From Candidatus Aphodovivens excrementavium (GTDB lineage Bacteria > Actinomycetota > Coriobacteriia > Coriobacteriales > Eggerthellaceae): a stretch of DNA of 54,751 nt. The DNA lies in contig DVKR01000037.1 in the NCBI GenBank assembly GCA_018715935.1, forward strand, positions 1-54,751, in the 5' to 3' direction. The position numbers were made by a program, and so were the translations under genes. Below the pieces are notes generated by a model. It worked only from the letters and a program-made list of their open reading frames with translations, had not been told where the DNA came from and made no database searches. Shown one piece after another: positions 43,534-52,216 of this stretch (positions are counted from its first letter, which is position 1; each line of letters opens with the position of its first letter).

Positions 43534-43713
43534 ATGGCAGTACCTAAGTATAAAAAGGGTCGTGCTCGCACCCACGCTCGTCGCAGCGCACACGATCGCA
43601 TCGAAGCAGCACCTCGTTCCGTTTGCCCCAACTGCGGTGAAGTGAAGCTGCCGCACCGTGTGTGCCCCAGCTGCGGCTATTATCGCAAGCGCGAGGTTAT
43701 CGAGACCGAATAG
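43534..43713 (+). CDS. rpmF: 50S ribosomal protein L32
   Basis: 59 residues, the normal size. It begins [18 protein letters not shown] and carries two zinc-binding pairs, CPNC and CPSC, so it is the zinc (C+) form. The start at 43534 follows AAGGAG. It is part of the large ribosomal subunit. As usual, plsX follows. Confidence 0.97.
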   Translation: MAVPKYKKGRARTHARRSAHDRIEAAPRSVCPNCGEVKLPHRVCPSCGYYRKREVIETE

Positions 43714-43736
43714 ACGTCTGCGTTTATGCAGTTGCA

Positions 43737-43781
43737 AAGCCTCCCTGTTGCCGTAAAGGCGTACCGGGGGGCTTTTTGTCG
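43737..43781 (+). terminator. Partial terminator between rpmF and plsX
   Basis: AGCCTCCC pairs with GGGGGGCT (one G-T pair), with a GCC/GGC inner stem, and is followed by TTTTTG. It may attenuate transcription into plsX. Confidence 0.65.
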
Positions 43782-43805
43782 TTCTGCTGAAAAGGAGGTG
43801 CCGTG

Positions 43806-44795
43806 ATGTCCGAAAAGGTAACGATTGCGGTAGATGCGCTTGGTGGCGACAACGCCCCCGATGTTGTGCTTGATGGAGTCGCCCAGGCTCTTGCCGAGGA
43901 CGCCGAGCTGACGGTGATTCTGTGCGGCCCTGATGAAGTCGTGTCTCCTTTCGCCGCCTCCCACGAGCGATGCGTGGCTCAGGTTGCAACCGAGGCGATA
44001 GGCATGGGCGAGCATCCTGCTCAGGCGGTGCGAAAAAAGAAGGATTCCTCCATTGTGGTGGGTTGCCGCCTGGTGAAAGAAGGAGCCGCCCAGGGCTTCT
44101 TCTCGGCGGGGTCAACCGGCGCCTGCCTGGCTGCCGCTACCCTTGTAATGGGGCGCGTCAAGGGCATAGCGCGTCCTGCGCTCGCAACCGTGCTGCCGTC
44201 TCCTGTTCGCCCGGTGGTCATGTGCGATGTGGGCGCCAATGCCGACTGCAAGCCAGAGTACTTGGTGCAGTTTGCGCGTATGGGTTCGGTCTACGCCCAA
44301 AAGATGCTCGGCATCGAAAGCCCGCGTGCGGCTTTGCTCAACATCGGAGAAGAAGAGGAAAAGGGATCTCAGTTTGCGCAGGCCGCCCATAAGCTCATGC
44401 GCGAGAAACTTCCCAACTTCGCCGGCAACGCCGAAGGCGGCGATGTGCTTGCCGCCACGTTCGACGTGTATGTCTGCGACGGCTTCACGGGCAATGTGTG
44501 CCTCAAAACCATTGAAGGAACCTCAAAGGTGCTCTTCAAAACGCTCAAGGACATCATGATGAAGTCTGTTGCCACCAAGCTCGGCGCCCTTGCGCTTAAA
44601 GGCGGGCTTTCAGATCTTAAGAAGCAGGTTAGCCCCGACACGTACGGAGGAGCGCCGCTTCTCGGCGTGAATGGCGCCTGTATCGTGGGGCATGGGTCGT
44701 CTAGCGCCACGGCGGTAAAAAACGGCGTTCTTACTTCGGCAAAGCTCGTTCGGGAACGCGTTTCTGAAATAATCGCGCAGACGGCAACAGCGTAG
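43806..44795 (+). CDS. plsX: Phosphate acyltransferase PlsX
   Basis: 329 residues. It opens EKVTIAVDALGGDNAPDVV, the family signature, with GFFSAGSTGACLAAATLVMG and CDVGANADCKPEYLVQFARMG. It converts acyl-ACP to acyl-phosphate for glycerolipid synthesis at the membrane. Two starts overlap: GTG 43803 and ATG 43806; the ATG has the better spacing from AAAGGAGGTG. acpP, which often follows plsX, is absent, and rnc comes next after 91 bp. Confidence 0.95.
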   Translation: MSEKVTIAVDALGGDNAPDVVLDGVAQALAEDAELTVILCGPDEVVSPFAASHERCVAQVATEAIGMGEHPAQAVRKKKDSSIVVGCRLVKEGAAQGFFSAGSTGACLAAATLVMGRVKGIARPALATVLPSPVRPVVMCDVGANADCKPEYLVQFARMGSVYAQKMLGIESPRAALLNIGEEEEKGSQFAQAAHKLMREKLPNFAGNAEGGDVLAATFDVYVCDGFTGNVCLKTIEGTSKVLFKTLKDIMMKSVATKLGALALKGGLSDLKKQVSPDTYGGAPLLGVNGACIVGHGSSSATAVKNGVLTSAKLVRERVSEIIAQTATA

Positions 44796-44886
44796 GCTGC
44801 CTGGGATAGAATGAACCGATGCCCAGCCAACTGGCTGGTCCATTACGGCAGATAGTGATAAGCAGACAAACAGCTAGGTTGGAACA

Positions 44887-45759
44887 ATGGCATTAACAGA
44901 CGAGCAGCGAAGAAAACTCGATAGGGCTCAACAGATCCTTCGGTATGACTTCACTAACGAACATTTCTTGCTGTCAGCCATTACGCACCCTTCCGCAATC
45001 GAAGGCCGCGCGGTTAAGTATTCCTATGAGCGCCTCGAGTTTTTGGGCGATAGCATTTTGGGCGCCATCGTTGCAACCGAGGCGTTCGAGCGCTTTCACG
45101 ATCTCGACGAAGGCGGTTTGACGCGCATTAAGGTTGCGCTGGTTGCGGGTTCCACGTTGGCCGACATTGCCGGCGAGCTCGGTTTTGCCGACATAATCGT
45201 ATTCGGGTCTTCTGAGGCGGGCACGGGAAAACGCGGCTTGCACTCTGCGCTGGAAAACGTCTACGAGGCTGTGGTGGGCGCCCTTTTCCTGGACGGCGGC
45301 ATAAGCGCCGCGCGGGAGTTCGTGTCGCGAACCGTTCTGCCGCTGATGTCGCAGGACTTGGCGCTTGAGCCGGAAAACCCAAAAAGCGCCCTGCAGGAAA
45401 AACTGCAGGAGGACGGCATCACTCCAACCTACAAACTCGTTGAAACCCAAGGGCCGCCGCACGATCGCACCTTTGTGGCCCAGGTGTTTGCTGGCTCTCA
45501 GGGCTTGGCGTTAGGAACCGGTCGAACCAAGAAAGAAGCCGAGAGCCAGGCCGCCAAAAGCACGCTTGCTCGCTTGGGCGAGTTTTTCGGTCTTGGCCTT
45601 GACGGCGATGCCCGCGCGGAGAAAGCGGAGGCGGCTGCGAAAGCGAAGGCAGAAAAAGCGGAGGCTGCGGCTCGCGCAAAGGCGGCTAAAGCCGAGGAGA
45701 AGGCTCGACGCAAAAACGAGCGCGAGCGCGCGAAGCAACAGAGAAAAGCCGGCCAATAG
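44887..45759 (+). CDS. rnc: Ribonuclease III
   Basis: 290 residues. The catalytic signature ERLEFLGDSILG is near 47-58, and the second Glu/Asp pair lies in ALENVYEAVVGALFLDGG. The double-stranded-RNA-binding domain (about 160-232) follows. About 55 extra C-terminal residues are an Ala/Lys/Glu repeat (EKAEAAAKAKAEKAEAAARA) ending very basic (RRKNERERAKQQRK). It cleaves dsRNA in rRNA processing and mRNA decay. smc starts 9 bp downstream, so the two are co-transcribed. Confidence 0.96.
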   Translation: MALTDEQRRKLDRAQQILRYDFTNEHFLLSAITHPSAIEGRAVKYSYERLEFLGDSILGAIVATEAFERFHDLDEGGLTRIKVALVAGSTLADIAGELGFADIIVFGSSEAGTGKRGLHSALENVYEAVVGALFLDGGISAAREFVSRTVLPLMSQDLALEPENPKSALQEKLQEDGITPTYKLVETQGPPHDRTFVAQVFAGSQGLALGTGRTKKEAESQAAKSTLARLGEFFGLGLDGDARAEKAEAAAKAKAEKAEAAARAKAAKAEEKARRKNERERAKQQRKAGQ

Positions 45760-45768
45760 GGTTGCTTA

Positions 45769-48700
45769 ATGTATTTGAAATCGCTCATTCTCAAAGGGTT
45801 CAAGTCGTTTGCCGATAGAAGCGTCCTGTCGCTTGAGCCGGGCATAACCGCAGTTGTGGGGCCTAACGGCTCCGGCAAGTCGAACATATCTGATGCCGTG
45901 TTGTGGGTGCTTGGCGAGCGCAACGCCAAAAACCTGCGCGGCCAAGCGATGGAAGACGTCATCTTCGCGGGCTCTTCAGCACGGAAAAGCGTCGGTCTCG
46001 CCGAGGTTGATCTTGTGCTCGACAACTCGGACGGCACGTTGCCGGTGGATTATTCCGAAGTGGCCATTACGCGACGCATGTATCGCTCGGGCGAGAGCGA
46101 GTATCTTATCAACGGATCGGCAGCGCGTCGCATGGACGTTCTCGACATTCTGCACGATTCCGGTTTGGGCACGGGAACACATTCCATCATTAGCCAGGGC
46201 AACCTTGACGCTATTCTGCAATCGAAGCCGGAGGACCGCCGCTCTCTCATAGAGGAGGCGGCTGGCGTTCTCAAGCACAAACAGCGAAAGGCGAAAAGCG
46301 CACGCAAGCTTGAGCGCATGGATCAGCATCTCGCACGCGTGAAAGACGTCGCGGCTGAGGTCGAGCGACAGCTCGGCCCGCTTGCTCGCAAGGCGAAGCG
46401 CGCCAAAACATATCAGGAGCTCTCCGAACAGCTCTCTTCGATGACGGTGTCGCTTGCCGTCGACGACTTGCGTACCTTGCAAAAAACCTGGGAGGACACG
46501 CTCGCACGCGAGAAGACCCTTGACCAAGAGCTTCAGCAGCAGAAAGAAGCCGTTGAGGGCGCCGAGCGCGAAGTGGAGCGCATCCAAGAAGGCATCCGCC
46601 GGCAATCGGTTGACGCGGGAGAGCTCTCCAAGCAGTATCGCCGCGCCGCTGCCGCGCTCGAGCGCTTCGACGCCGCGACGCTTTTGCTACATGAAAAACG
46701 GCGTGCGGCGCAGGGCTATGCTGCCGATTTGCAGGTTTCGCTAGAGGCGGACAAAACTCGTCGAGCCCAGGTGGAGGCCGATCGCCGCCAAGCCGAGGAG
46801 ACGCTTGCTTCGGTGAGCGCAGAAAAAGAAAAGGCTGATGCCGAGGTGGAGGTTTTGGCCGAGCGGCACGCATCCCTTACGGCTCAGCACCGCAAAGCCG
46901 ACGCCGACATCGCCGAGCTTGAAAAGGAGCGACGCGGCGCCCAGTCGGCGCGCGAGCAGGCTCAGCGTGATTTGGAGCGCACCCGCGAGGAGCTTGCGGC
47001 GGGTGTTGCTCAGGCCAAGCTCATCGAGGCGAAACGCCAGGAGCTCGACGCTCAGCTGCAACGCGCGGGATCCGAGGCTTCCGAAAAAGAGGCGGCGTCC
47101 AAGGCGCTAGAGGCGCAGCTGGCAGAGCTGGAAGCTGCTGAGCGGCAGGCGCGCGAAAAGGCGGGAGCAGCCGTTTCCGCGCGAGAGGAGGCGCGCAAGG
47201 CGCTTGACGGGGCTCGCGATGCGGTTTCGGTTACCACGTCTCAGATAAAGGGATTAGAAGAGCGCGAACGCGCGATGGGGTCTTTAGGTCCCGCACGTTC
47301 GTGGGTGCTTGACAACGCGGGTTCTTTGGAAGGCTCTCCGAAGCCGCTTTCTCATTCCCTGCGCGTAGAAGAGGGAATGGAAGACTTGGTTGAGCGCCTG
47401 CTAGGAGACGACGTCGCGGCGCTGCTTGTCGATAAAAGCAGCGATGCTTTGCCGCTTTCCGAACGTTTGGAGTCGCTCGAAACGGCTGGCGACGTTGTAC
47501 TCATGCCGCGTGGGTCGCAGCTGGACGTTCCTGCAGCTGAAGCGGCTCGCGCATGCGGCGGACGCGCCTTGATAGATGCGCTCACCTTTGATGCTTCGGT
47601 TGCCGGAGCCGTTGAGAGGCTTCTCGGCGACGTGGTGGTGTGCCCGACGCTCGAGCGGGCGCTTTCGGCTCATGAGGGTGACTGCTACAACGTGCGCTAC
47701 GTTACGCCGAAAGGCGAGATCGTCTGGCCTACCGGCAAGGTCATGGTAGGCGTCCCCGCTGACGACAAGGGTGCGGAGGGAATGCTCGCCCGCGCGCGAA
47801 AGCTCGATGATCTGAAGGCTCTTTGCGCCGATCAGGAGGCAGTGCTTCGCAAGCACGAGCAGGCTGCAAATAAGGCAGAATCGGATCTTCACGAAGCGCA
47901 GGCGGAAAGCTTAAAGCTGTCGCAGCAGCTTGCCGCCGCTCGCGGTGCTGCCCAAGCTGCCTTCAACGAAGCCGAAGCTTCTATGCGTAGGCTCGCGACG
48001 CTTCGAGCGGAGCGGGAAGAAGTTGAGCGTCAGCATGCCAACGCCGCCAAAGCGCTAGAGGCCACGCGGCCTTCGGTCGACTCGCTTGAGAAACGCATCT
48101 CCGAGCTGGCTGACACCGTCCAACGATGCGAGCAGTCGCTATCCGCTCTTCGCGAAGGCCTGGCTCCTTTGCGAAAGCAAGCGGCGCAAACGCGCGACCA
48201 GCTCGCAGAGGCGCGCCTGTCTGCGGCAACGCTGGCAGAGCGCAAAACGTATACTGCCCGTTTGGTGGACGCGCGCATGCAGGAGCTCGGGCAGCTTGAT
48301 GCCGCCGACGCAGAGGCGCGGGAGACGCTTGTTCGCAAAGTAGTGGCGGACCGCCGCGCCGTGCCGCTGCTTGCGCTTATGGAAGAACTCGCCGAAGGCG
48401 CTCGAAGCCGTGCTCGTGCGTTAGAGGAGCGCGCGAACGCAGCGCAGGACTCATCGTCGGGCCTTCACGCGCAGGCGAACGAGGCGCGCACGTTGGCGCG
48501 CGCGGCTCATGATGCGTTTGACGAGATCAATGCCCGTATGAGCCAGGTTCGCGTTGACAAGGGCAGGCTCGAGGTCCAGGTTGACGCAGCCATTAACGCC
48601 ATCGTGCGGGATTGCGGCATTCCTTTGGAGGAGGCGCTTAAAACACCTGAGCTCGAAAACCGTGCAGAGCTTGAAAGCGAGGTGTTCAAGCTGCGCCGTC

Positions 48701-49326
48701 GCATTGCCAACATGGGCACCATAAACCCCGACGCAGCCAAAGAGTACGACGAGATTAAAACTCGTTACGACTATCTGGCGTCGCAGCTCGAAGATCTCGA
48801 GAGCGCCCGCCGCTCGCTTGCCAAAATCGTACGCGTCATCGATGCGCGCATGAAGGACGACTTCATCCGCACCTTTAACGAGGTAGACGCTAATTTCCGA
48901 GAAATCTTTTCGGTGCTGTTCCCCGGTGGTTCTGCCGAACTTTCTTTGGTGGATCCCGACAACCTGGAAACTACCGGGGTCGAGGTCACCGCCCAGCCAC
49001 GCGGAAAGCGCATCACCAAGATGATGCTGATGTCTGGCGGCGAGAAATCGCTGACGGCGCTCGCTCTCCTGTTTGCGGTATATCGCACGCGAGCTACGCC
49101 CTTTTACATCCTCGACGAGGTGGAGGCGGCGCTTGACGACACGAACCTGCGTCGGCTTACCGCATATCTCAACTCGTTGCGCGACACGACGCAGCTGATC
49201 ATGATCACCCATCAGCGCCGGACAATGGAGATGGCAGACGTCCTGTTTGGTGTTTCCATGCAATCTGACGGCGTCACAAAAGTGGTGAGCCAACGTCTTG
49301 AACATGCGCTGCAACATGCTGAGTAG
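45769..49326 (+). CDS. smc: Chromosome segregation protein SMC
   Basis: 1185 residues, full length. Walker A GPNGSGKSNI is at 31-40; two long coiled-coil arms (about 165-500 and 670-1010) flank a hinge (about 515-640, including GDVVVCPTLERALSAH). The C-terminal head has the ABC signature LMSGGEKSLTALALLFA and Walker B FYILDEVEAALDD. It acts with ScpA and ScpB in condensing and separating chromosomes. It follows rnc in the conserved actinobacterial order; fpg, common between them, is missing. Confidence 0.97.
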   Translation: MYLKSLILKGFKSFADRSVLSLEPGITAVVGPNGSGKSNISDAVLWVLGERNAKNLRGQAMEDVIFAGSSARKSVGLAEVDLVLDNSDGTLPVDYSEVAITRRMYRSGESEYLINGSAARRMDVLDILHDSGLGTGTHSIISQGNLDAILQSKPEDRRSLIEEAAGVLKHKQRKAKSARKLERMDQHLARVKDVAAEVERQLGPLARKAKRAKTYQELSEQLSSMTVSLAVDDLRTLQKTWEDTLAREKTLDQELQQQKEAVEGAEREVERIQEGIRRQSVDAGELSKQYRRAAAALERFDAATLLLHEKRRAAQGYAADLQVSLEADKTRRAQVEADRRQAEETLASVSAEKEKADAEVEVLAERHASLTAQHRKADADIAELEKERRGAQSAREQAQRDLERTREELAAGVAQAKLIEAKRQELDAQLQRAGSEASEKEAASKALEAQLAELEAAERQAREKAGAAVSAREEARKALDGARDAVSVTTSQIKGLEERERAMGSLGPARSWVLDNAGSLEGSPKPLSHSLRVEEGMEDLVERLLGDDVAALLVDKSSDALPLSERLESLETAGDVVLMPRGSQLDVPAAEAARACGGRALIDALTFDASVAGAVERLLGDVVVCPTLERALSAHEGDCYNVRYVTPKGEIVWPTGKVMVGVPADDKGAEGMLARARKLDDLKALCADQEAVLRKHEQAANKAESDLHEAQAESLKLSQQLAAARGAAQAAFNEAEASMRRLATLRAEREEVERQHANAAKALEATRPSVDSLEKRISELADTVQRCEQSLSALREGLAPLRKQAAQTRDQLAEARLSAATLAERKTYTARLVDARMQELGQLDAADAEARETLVRKVVADRRAVPLLALMEELAEGARSRARALEERANAAQDSSSGLHAQANEARTLARAAHDAFDEINARMSQVRVDKGRLEVQVDAAINAIVRDCGIPLEEALKTPELENRAELESEVFKLRRRIANMGTINPDAAKEYDEIKTRYDYLASQLEDLESARRSLAKIVRVIDARMKDDFIRTFNEVDANFREIFSVLFPGGSAELSLVDPDNLETTGVEVTAQPRGKRITKMMLMSGGEKSLTALALLFAVYRTRATPFYILDEVEAALDDTNLRRLTAYLNSLRDTTQLIMITHQRRTMEMADVLFGVSMQSDGVTKVVSQRLEHALQHAE

Positions 49327-49538
49327 GGGCTCTTCCCCTCTGCCTGCCGAGCGCCTGCGGGCTCATCTCGCGCGACGCCTCGCGACTGCGCGGGCGCTAT
49401 CCCTCAGTGCGCGGGGATTGCGGGGTGGAGCGACTTAGGCATCGGGGAAGCCTGCGCCGATTGTTTCTCAATCTGCAGTAACGTGCGTTTCTGATTTACA
49501 ATTGCCCAAAGCGGATTCTCTTACGAAAGGATTGCCTC

Positions 49539-50879
49539 ATGGGGTTTTTCGATAGGATCAGCGAAGGCCTTGCGCGGTCTCGCGATCGGTTCAAAGAGCA
49601 GATGAACGTCTTGCTGGATCGTGGCCCTAACCTCGATGAAGACTTTTGGGAAACGCTAGAGGAAACGCTCATCTTGGCCGATGTGGGAGGTATGGCGGCC
49701 AACGATATCGTTGAGCGCTTGCGCGACACCGCGCGTCGCCAGGCGCTGCCCGACGCCTATGCGGTGCTGGATCTGCTGCGCGAGCACATTGCCGACGCGT
49801 TTGCAACTGGCGGCAAGGAGATCCTTGGCGCAGACAAGTCTCTCGTGCTGTTCGTGGGCATTAACGGAACAGGCAAAACCACCACGGTTGGAAAGATTGC
49901 AAAAGAGGCAACCGACGCGGGACGCACGGTAATTCTGGGTTCGGCGGATACGTTCCGCGCTGCTGCCATCGAGCAGCTGGAGGTGTGGGCGAAAAGGGCT
50001 CAAGTGGAAATGGTCACTAGAGAGCGCGGCGCCGACCCTGCCAGCGTATGCTACGACACCATCGAGCGTGCAGAGGCAGTTGGCGCGGATCTGGTGCTCA
50101 TCGACACGGCGGGACGTTTGCACACTTCCGCCGATTTGATGCGCGAGCTTGAAAAGGTGGTGCAGGTTACCCGCAAGCGCTCGTCGCTGCCCGTGTATAC
50201 GGTGCTGGTCATCGATGCCACCACTGGTCAAAATGGCCTTCAGCAGGCGCGCGAGTTCAACAGGGCGCTTCAGCTTGACGCGCTGATTGTCACCAAGCTC
50301 GACGGTACCGCGAAAGGCGGTATCGCTCTTGCAGTGTCACACGAGTTAGGGCTCCCTATCATTAAGATTGGCGTAGGGGAGCGCATCGACGACCTCCGCG
50401 ATTTCGATGCAACCGATTTCGCCGCCGCGCTTATCGGCGACTTCGACGACCGATACGAAGACGAAGAGGGCGCTGCGGATACGGCGTCAAGCAAGATAGC
50501 TTCACGTGAAGACGACCGTCTTCAGGGGCTAAATGCCGGAGACGCCGATGAGGCAGCTGACGAGACGGCGGACGATTCTGTCGTGAATGCCGATGCGATT
50601 GACCTAGACGCACCCGCGCTCGACGATTTCGAGCCTGTCCTTGCCGCCTCTGATGAGAACGAGATTTCGTTTGGAAAAGCGGGCGACGGCGCAGCGGTCG
50701 CGGCGGCGCCGCAGGCCGATCCTTCCTCCGAGTTCCAAGCCGACGACTCTGAGTTTACCGATGAAGAGCTTGCCGAGCTTGCCATGATGGCGGCTCACGA
50801 TTCTTCAGATGCGCCCTCCGATGCGCCTTCCGAGGCAGAACCTAAGCGGAAGAAGCATTTTTGGGAAAAATGGTGGTAG
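49539..50879 (+). CDS. ftsY: Signal recognition particle receptor FtsY, with unusual C-terminal tail
   Basis: 446 residues. The N-terminus is short (MGFFDRISEGLARSRDRFK) and lacks the acidic A domain found in many FtsY proteins. The NG GTPase domain has G1 VGINGTGKTTT, the DTAGRLHTSADL motif and TKLDGTAKGG, ending near residue 305 with GERIDDLRDFDA. About 140 extra residues then form a strongly acidic, disordered tail with a basic and aromatic end, KRKKHFWEKWW. FtsY docks SRP-ribosome complexes at the membrane. A TACAAT -10 box lies at 49497-49502; the 211-bp gap before the gene holds nothing else. Confidence 0.94.
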   Translation: MGFFDRISEGLARSRDRFKEQMNVLLDRGPNLDEDFWETLEETLILADVGGMAANDIVERLRDTARRQALPDAYAVLDLLREHIADAFATGGKEILGADKSLVLFVGINGTGKTTTVGKIAKEATDAGRTVILGSADTFRAAAIEQLEVWAKRAQVEMVTRERGADPASVCYDTIERAEAVGADLVLIDTAGRLHTSADLMRELEKVVQVTRKRSSLPVYTVLVIDATTGQNGLQQAREFNRALQLDALIVTKLDGTAKGGIALAVSHELGLPIIKIGVGERIDDLRDFDATDFAAALIGDFDDRYEDEEGAADTASSKIASREDDRLQGLNAGDADEAADETADDSVVNADAIDLDAPALDDFEPVLAASDENEISFGKAGDGAAVAAAPQADPSSEFQADDSEFTDEELAELAMMAAHDSSDAPSDAPSEAEPKRKKHFWEKWW

Positions 50880-50956
50880 GCTTTTCGCCGGAGAAAACGC
50901 AGCGTAGGCTTTGCAGTCGCTCTATCCCGACATTTGACTGAAAGAAGAAATGCACG

Positions 50957-51442
50957 ATGAACGTTCGAGCTTATACCGAAGCCGACCTTTCCGCCATGCG
51001 CGCAATCTGGAACGAGGTAGTTGCCGCTGGAAATGCCTTTCCCCAGATCAAGGGGCTTGGGTCTCTTTCGGAAGCACGCGAGTTTTTTGCCGATCAGACG
51101 CGCTGCGCTGTTGCGGAAAACGAGCAGGGGGAAGTTGTTGGGCTCTATATCCTGCACCCTAACAATATTGGAAGGTGCGCCCATGTTGCGAACGCCAGTT
51201 ACGCGGTGGCATCGGATGCGCGCGGTTGCGGCATTGGGCGTGCGCTTGTGCAGGATTCTTTGGCATCGTTGCGCACGTGCGGGTTTCGCGGTTTGCAGTT
51301 CAACGCGGTAGTTGAAAGCAACGCCTCTGCCATTCACGTATACGAAACTTTGGGTTTTACGCGCATAGGTGTTATTCCCGGTGGATTTTACAACGGCAAC
51401 GGCGAATACGAGAACATGATTATCTTCTACCATTCGGCATAA
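50957..51442 (+). CDS. GNAT family N-acetyltransferase
   Basis: 161 residues. The acetyl-CoA-binding motif is VASDARGCGIGRALVQDSL (R/Q-x-x-G-x-G/A type) at about 90-108, and the C-terminal half has HVYETLGFTRIGVIPGGF, as in L-amino-acid acyltransferases of the PhnO/Bar-like group. An amino acid or small amine is the probable acceptor. It follows ftsY by 77 bp and a weak ribosome site (GAAAGAAG). Confidence 0.88.
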   Translation: MNVRAYTEADLSAMRAIWNEVVAAGNAFPQIKGLGSLSEAREFFADQTRCAVAENEQGEVVGLYILHPNNIGRCAHVANASYAVASDARGCGIGRALVQDSLASLRTCGFRGLQFNAVVESNASAIHVYETLGFTRIGVIPGGFYNGNGEYENMIIFYHSA

Positions 51443-51490
51443 TGCGCATCTGCGCGTTTGCGCGGAAGGCGCGTAGGAGGGAGGTTGGCT

Positions 51491-52114
51491 ATGACGGCGG
51501 CGGAAGAGGCACTCGAGCGCCTGATGAAGGGAAACCGCGATTTCGTTACGGTTCGCTCCCACGAGCGCGATCTGTCTTTAGAGCGGATAGAGCAGCTCTA
51601 CGAATATGGCCAAAATCCCTTCGCCGTGGTAGTGACCTGCTCCGATTCACGCACGGTTCCAGAGCATATGTTCATGATGGGGCTGGGGGATTTGTTTGTG
51701 GTGCGCGTTGCCGGCAACGTGATAGGGCCAGCCGAGCTTGCCAGCGTCGTGTATGCCTGCGAGCATCTTGAGGTGAACCTCGTGCTCGTTTTAGGCCATA
51801 CCGGCTGCGGCGCCATCCAGGCTTCTTTTGATGCGGCGGATCGACCCTCTTCTGCTGCGGATGCGCTTGAGGTGTTTTCGCGCGGTTCGGCAAAAGATAG
51901 CGCGGGTGTTATGGCGCCCCTTACGCATTCCATCTTGCGGGCGGTGGGAGACGAGCGAGATCCCTATCAGGCAAGTGTTAAAAACGTACGCGCGGGTATC
52001 GCAACCCTTCAGGCGTGTGACGAGATTAAAGCGTGCATGGAAAGAGGGCTCCTTGTTGCAGGAGGAATCTATCACACGCATTCCGGCAAAGTCGATTTTC
52101 TTGCGCGCGATTAG
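51491..52114 (+). CDS. Beta-class carbonic anhydrase
   Basis: 207 residues from ATG 51491 (GGAGGGAGG). Zinc ligands Cys50 (VVTCSDSR), His103 and Cys106 (VLGHTGCGA) and the Asp52/Arg54 dyad are all present. The protein begins with the usual helix AEEALERLMKGNRDFV. It interconverts CO2 and bicarbonate, supplying bicarbonate for carboxylation and carbamoyl phosphate synthesis. It is in the cytoplasm; no signal peptide is seen. Confidence 0.94.
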   Translation: MTAAEEALERLMKGNRDFVTVRSHERDLSLERIEQLYEYGQNPFAVVVTCSDSRTVPEHMFMMGLGDLFVVRVAGNVIGPAELASVVYACEHLEVNLVLVLGHTGCGAIQASFDAADRPSSAADALEVFSRGSAKDSAGVMAPLTHSILRAVGDERDPYQASVKNVRAGIATLQACDEIKACMERGLLVAGGIYHTHSGKVDFLARD

Positions 52115-52216
52115 CAAGTTGCCTAAAACGTCAAAATAAGGTGTAGCGCTGCCGCCCATCTCATGCGAAAATTTCTCGCTGGACTGTTTTGAGACGCTGT
52201 GTAAAAAGGGGGATGG

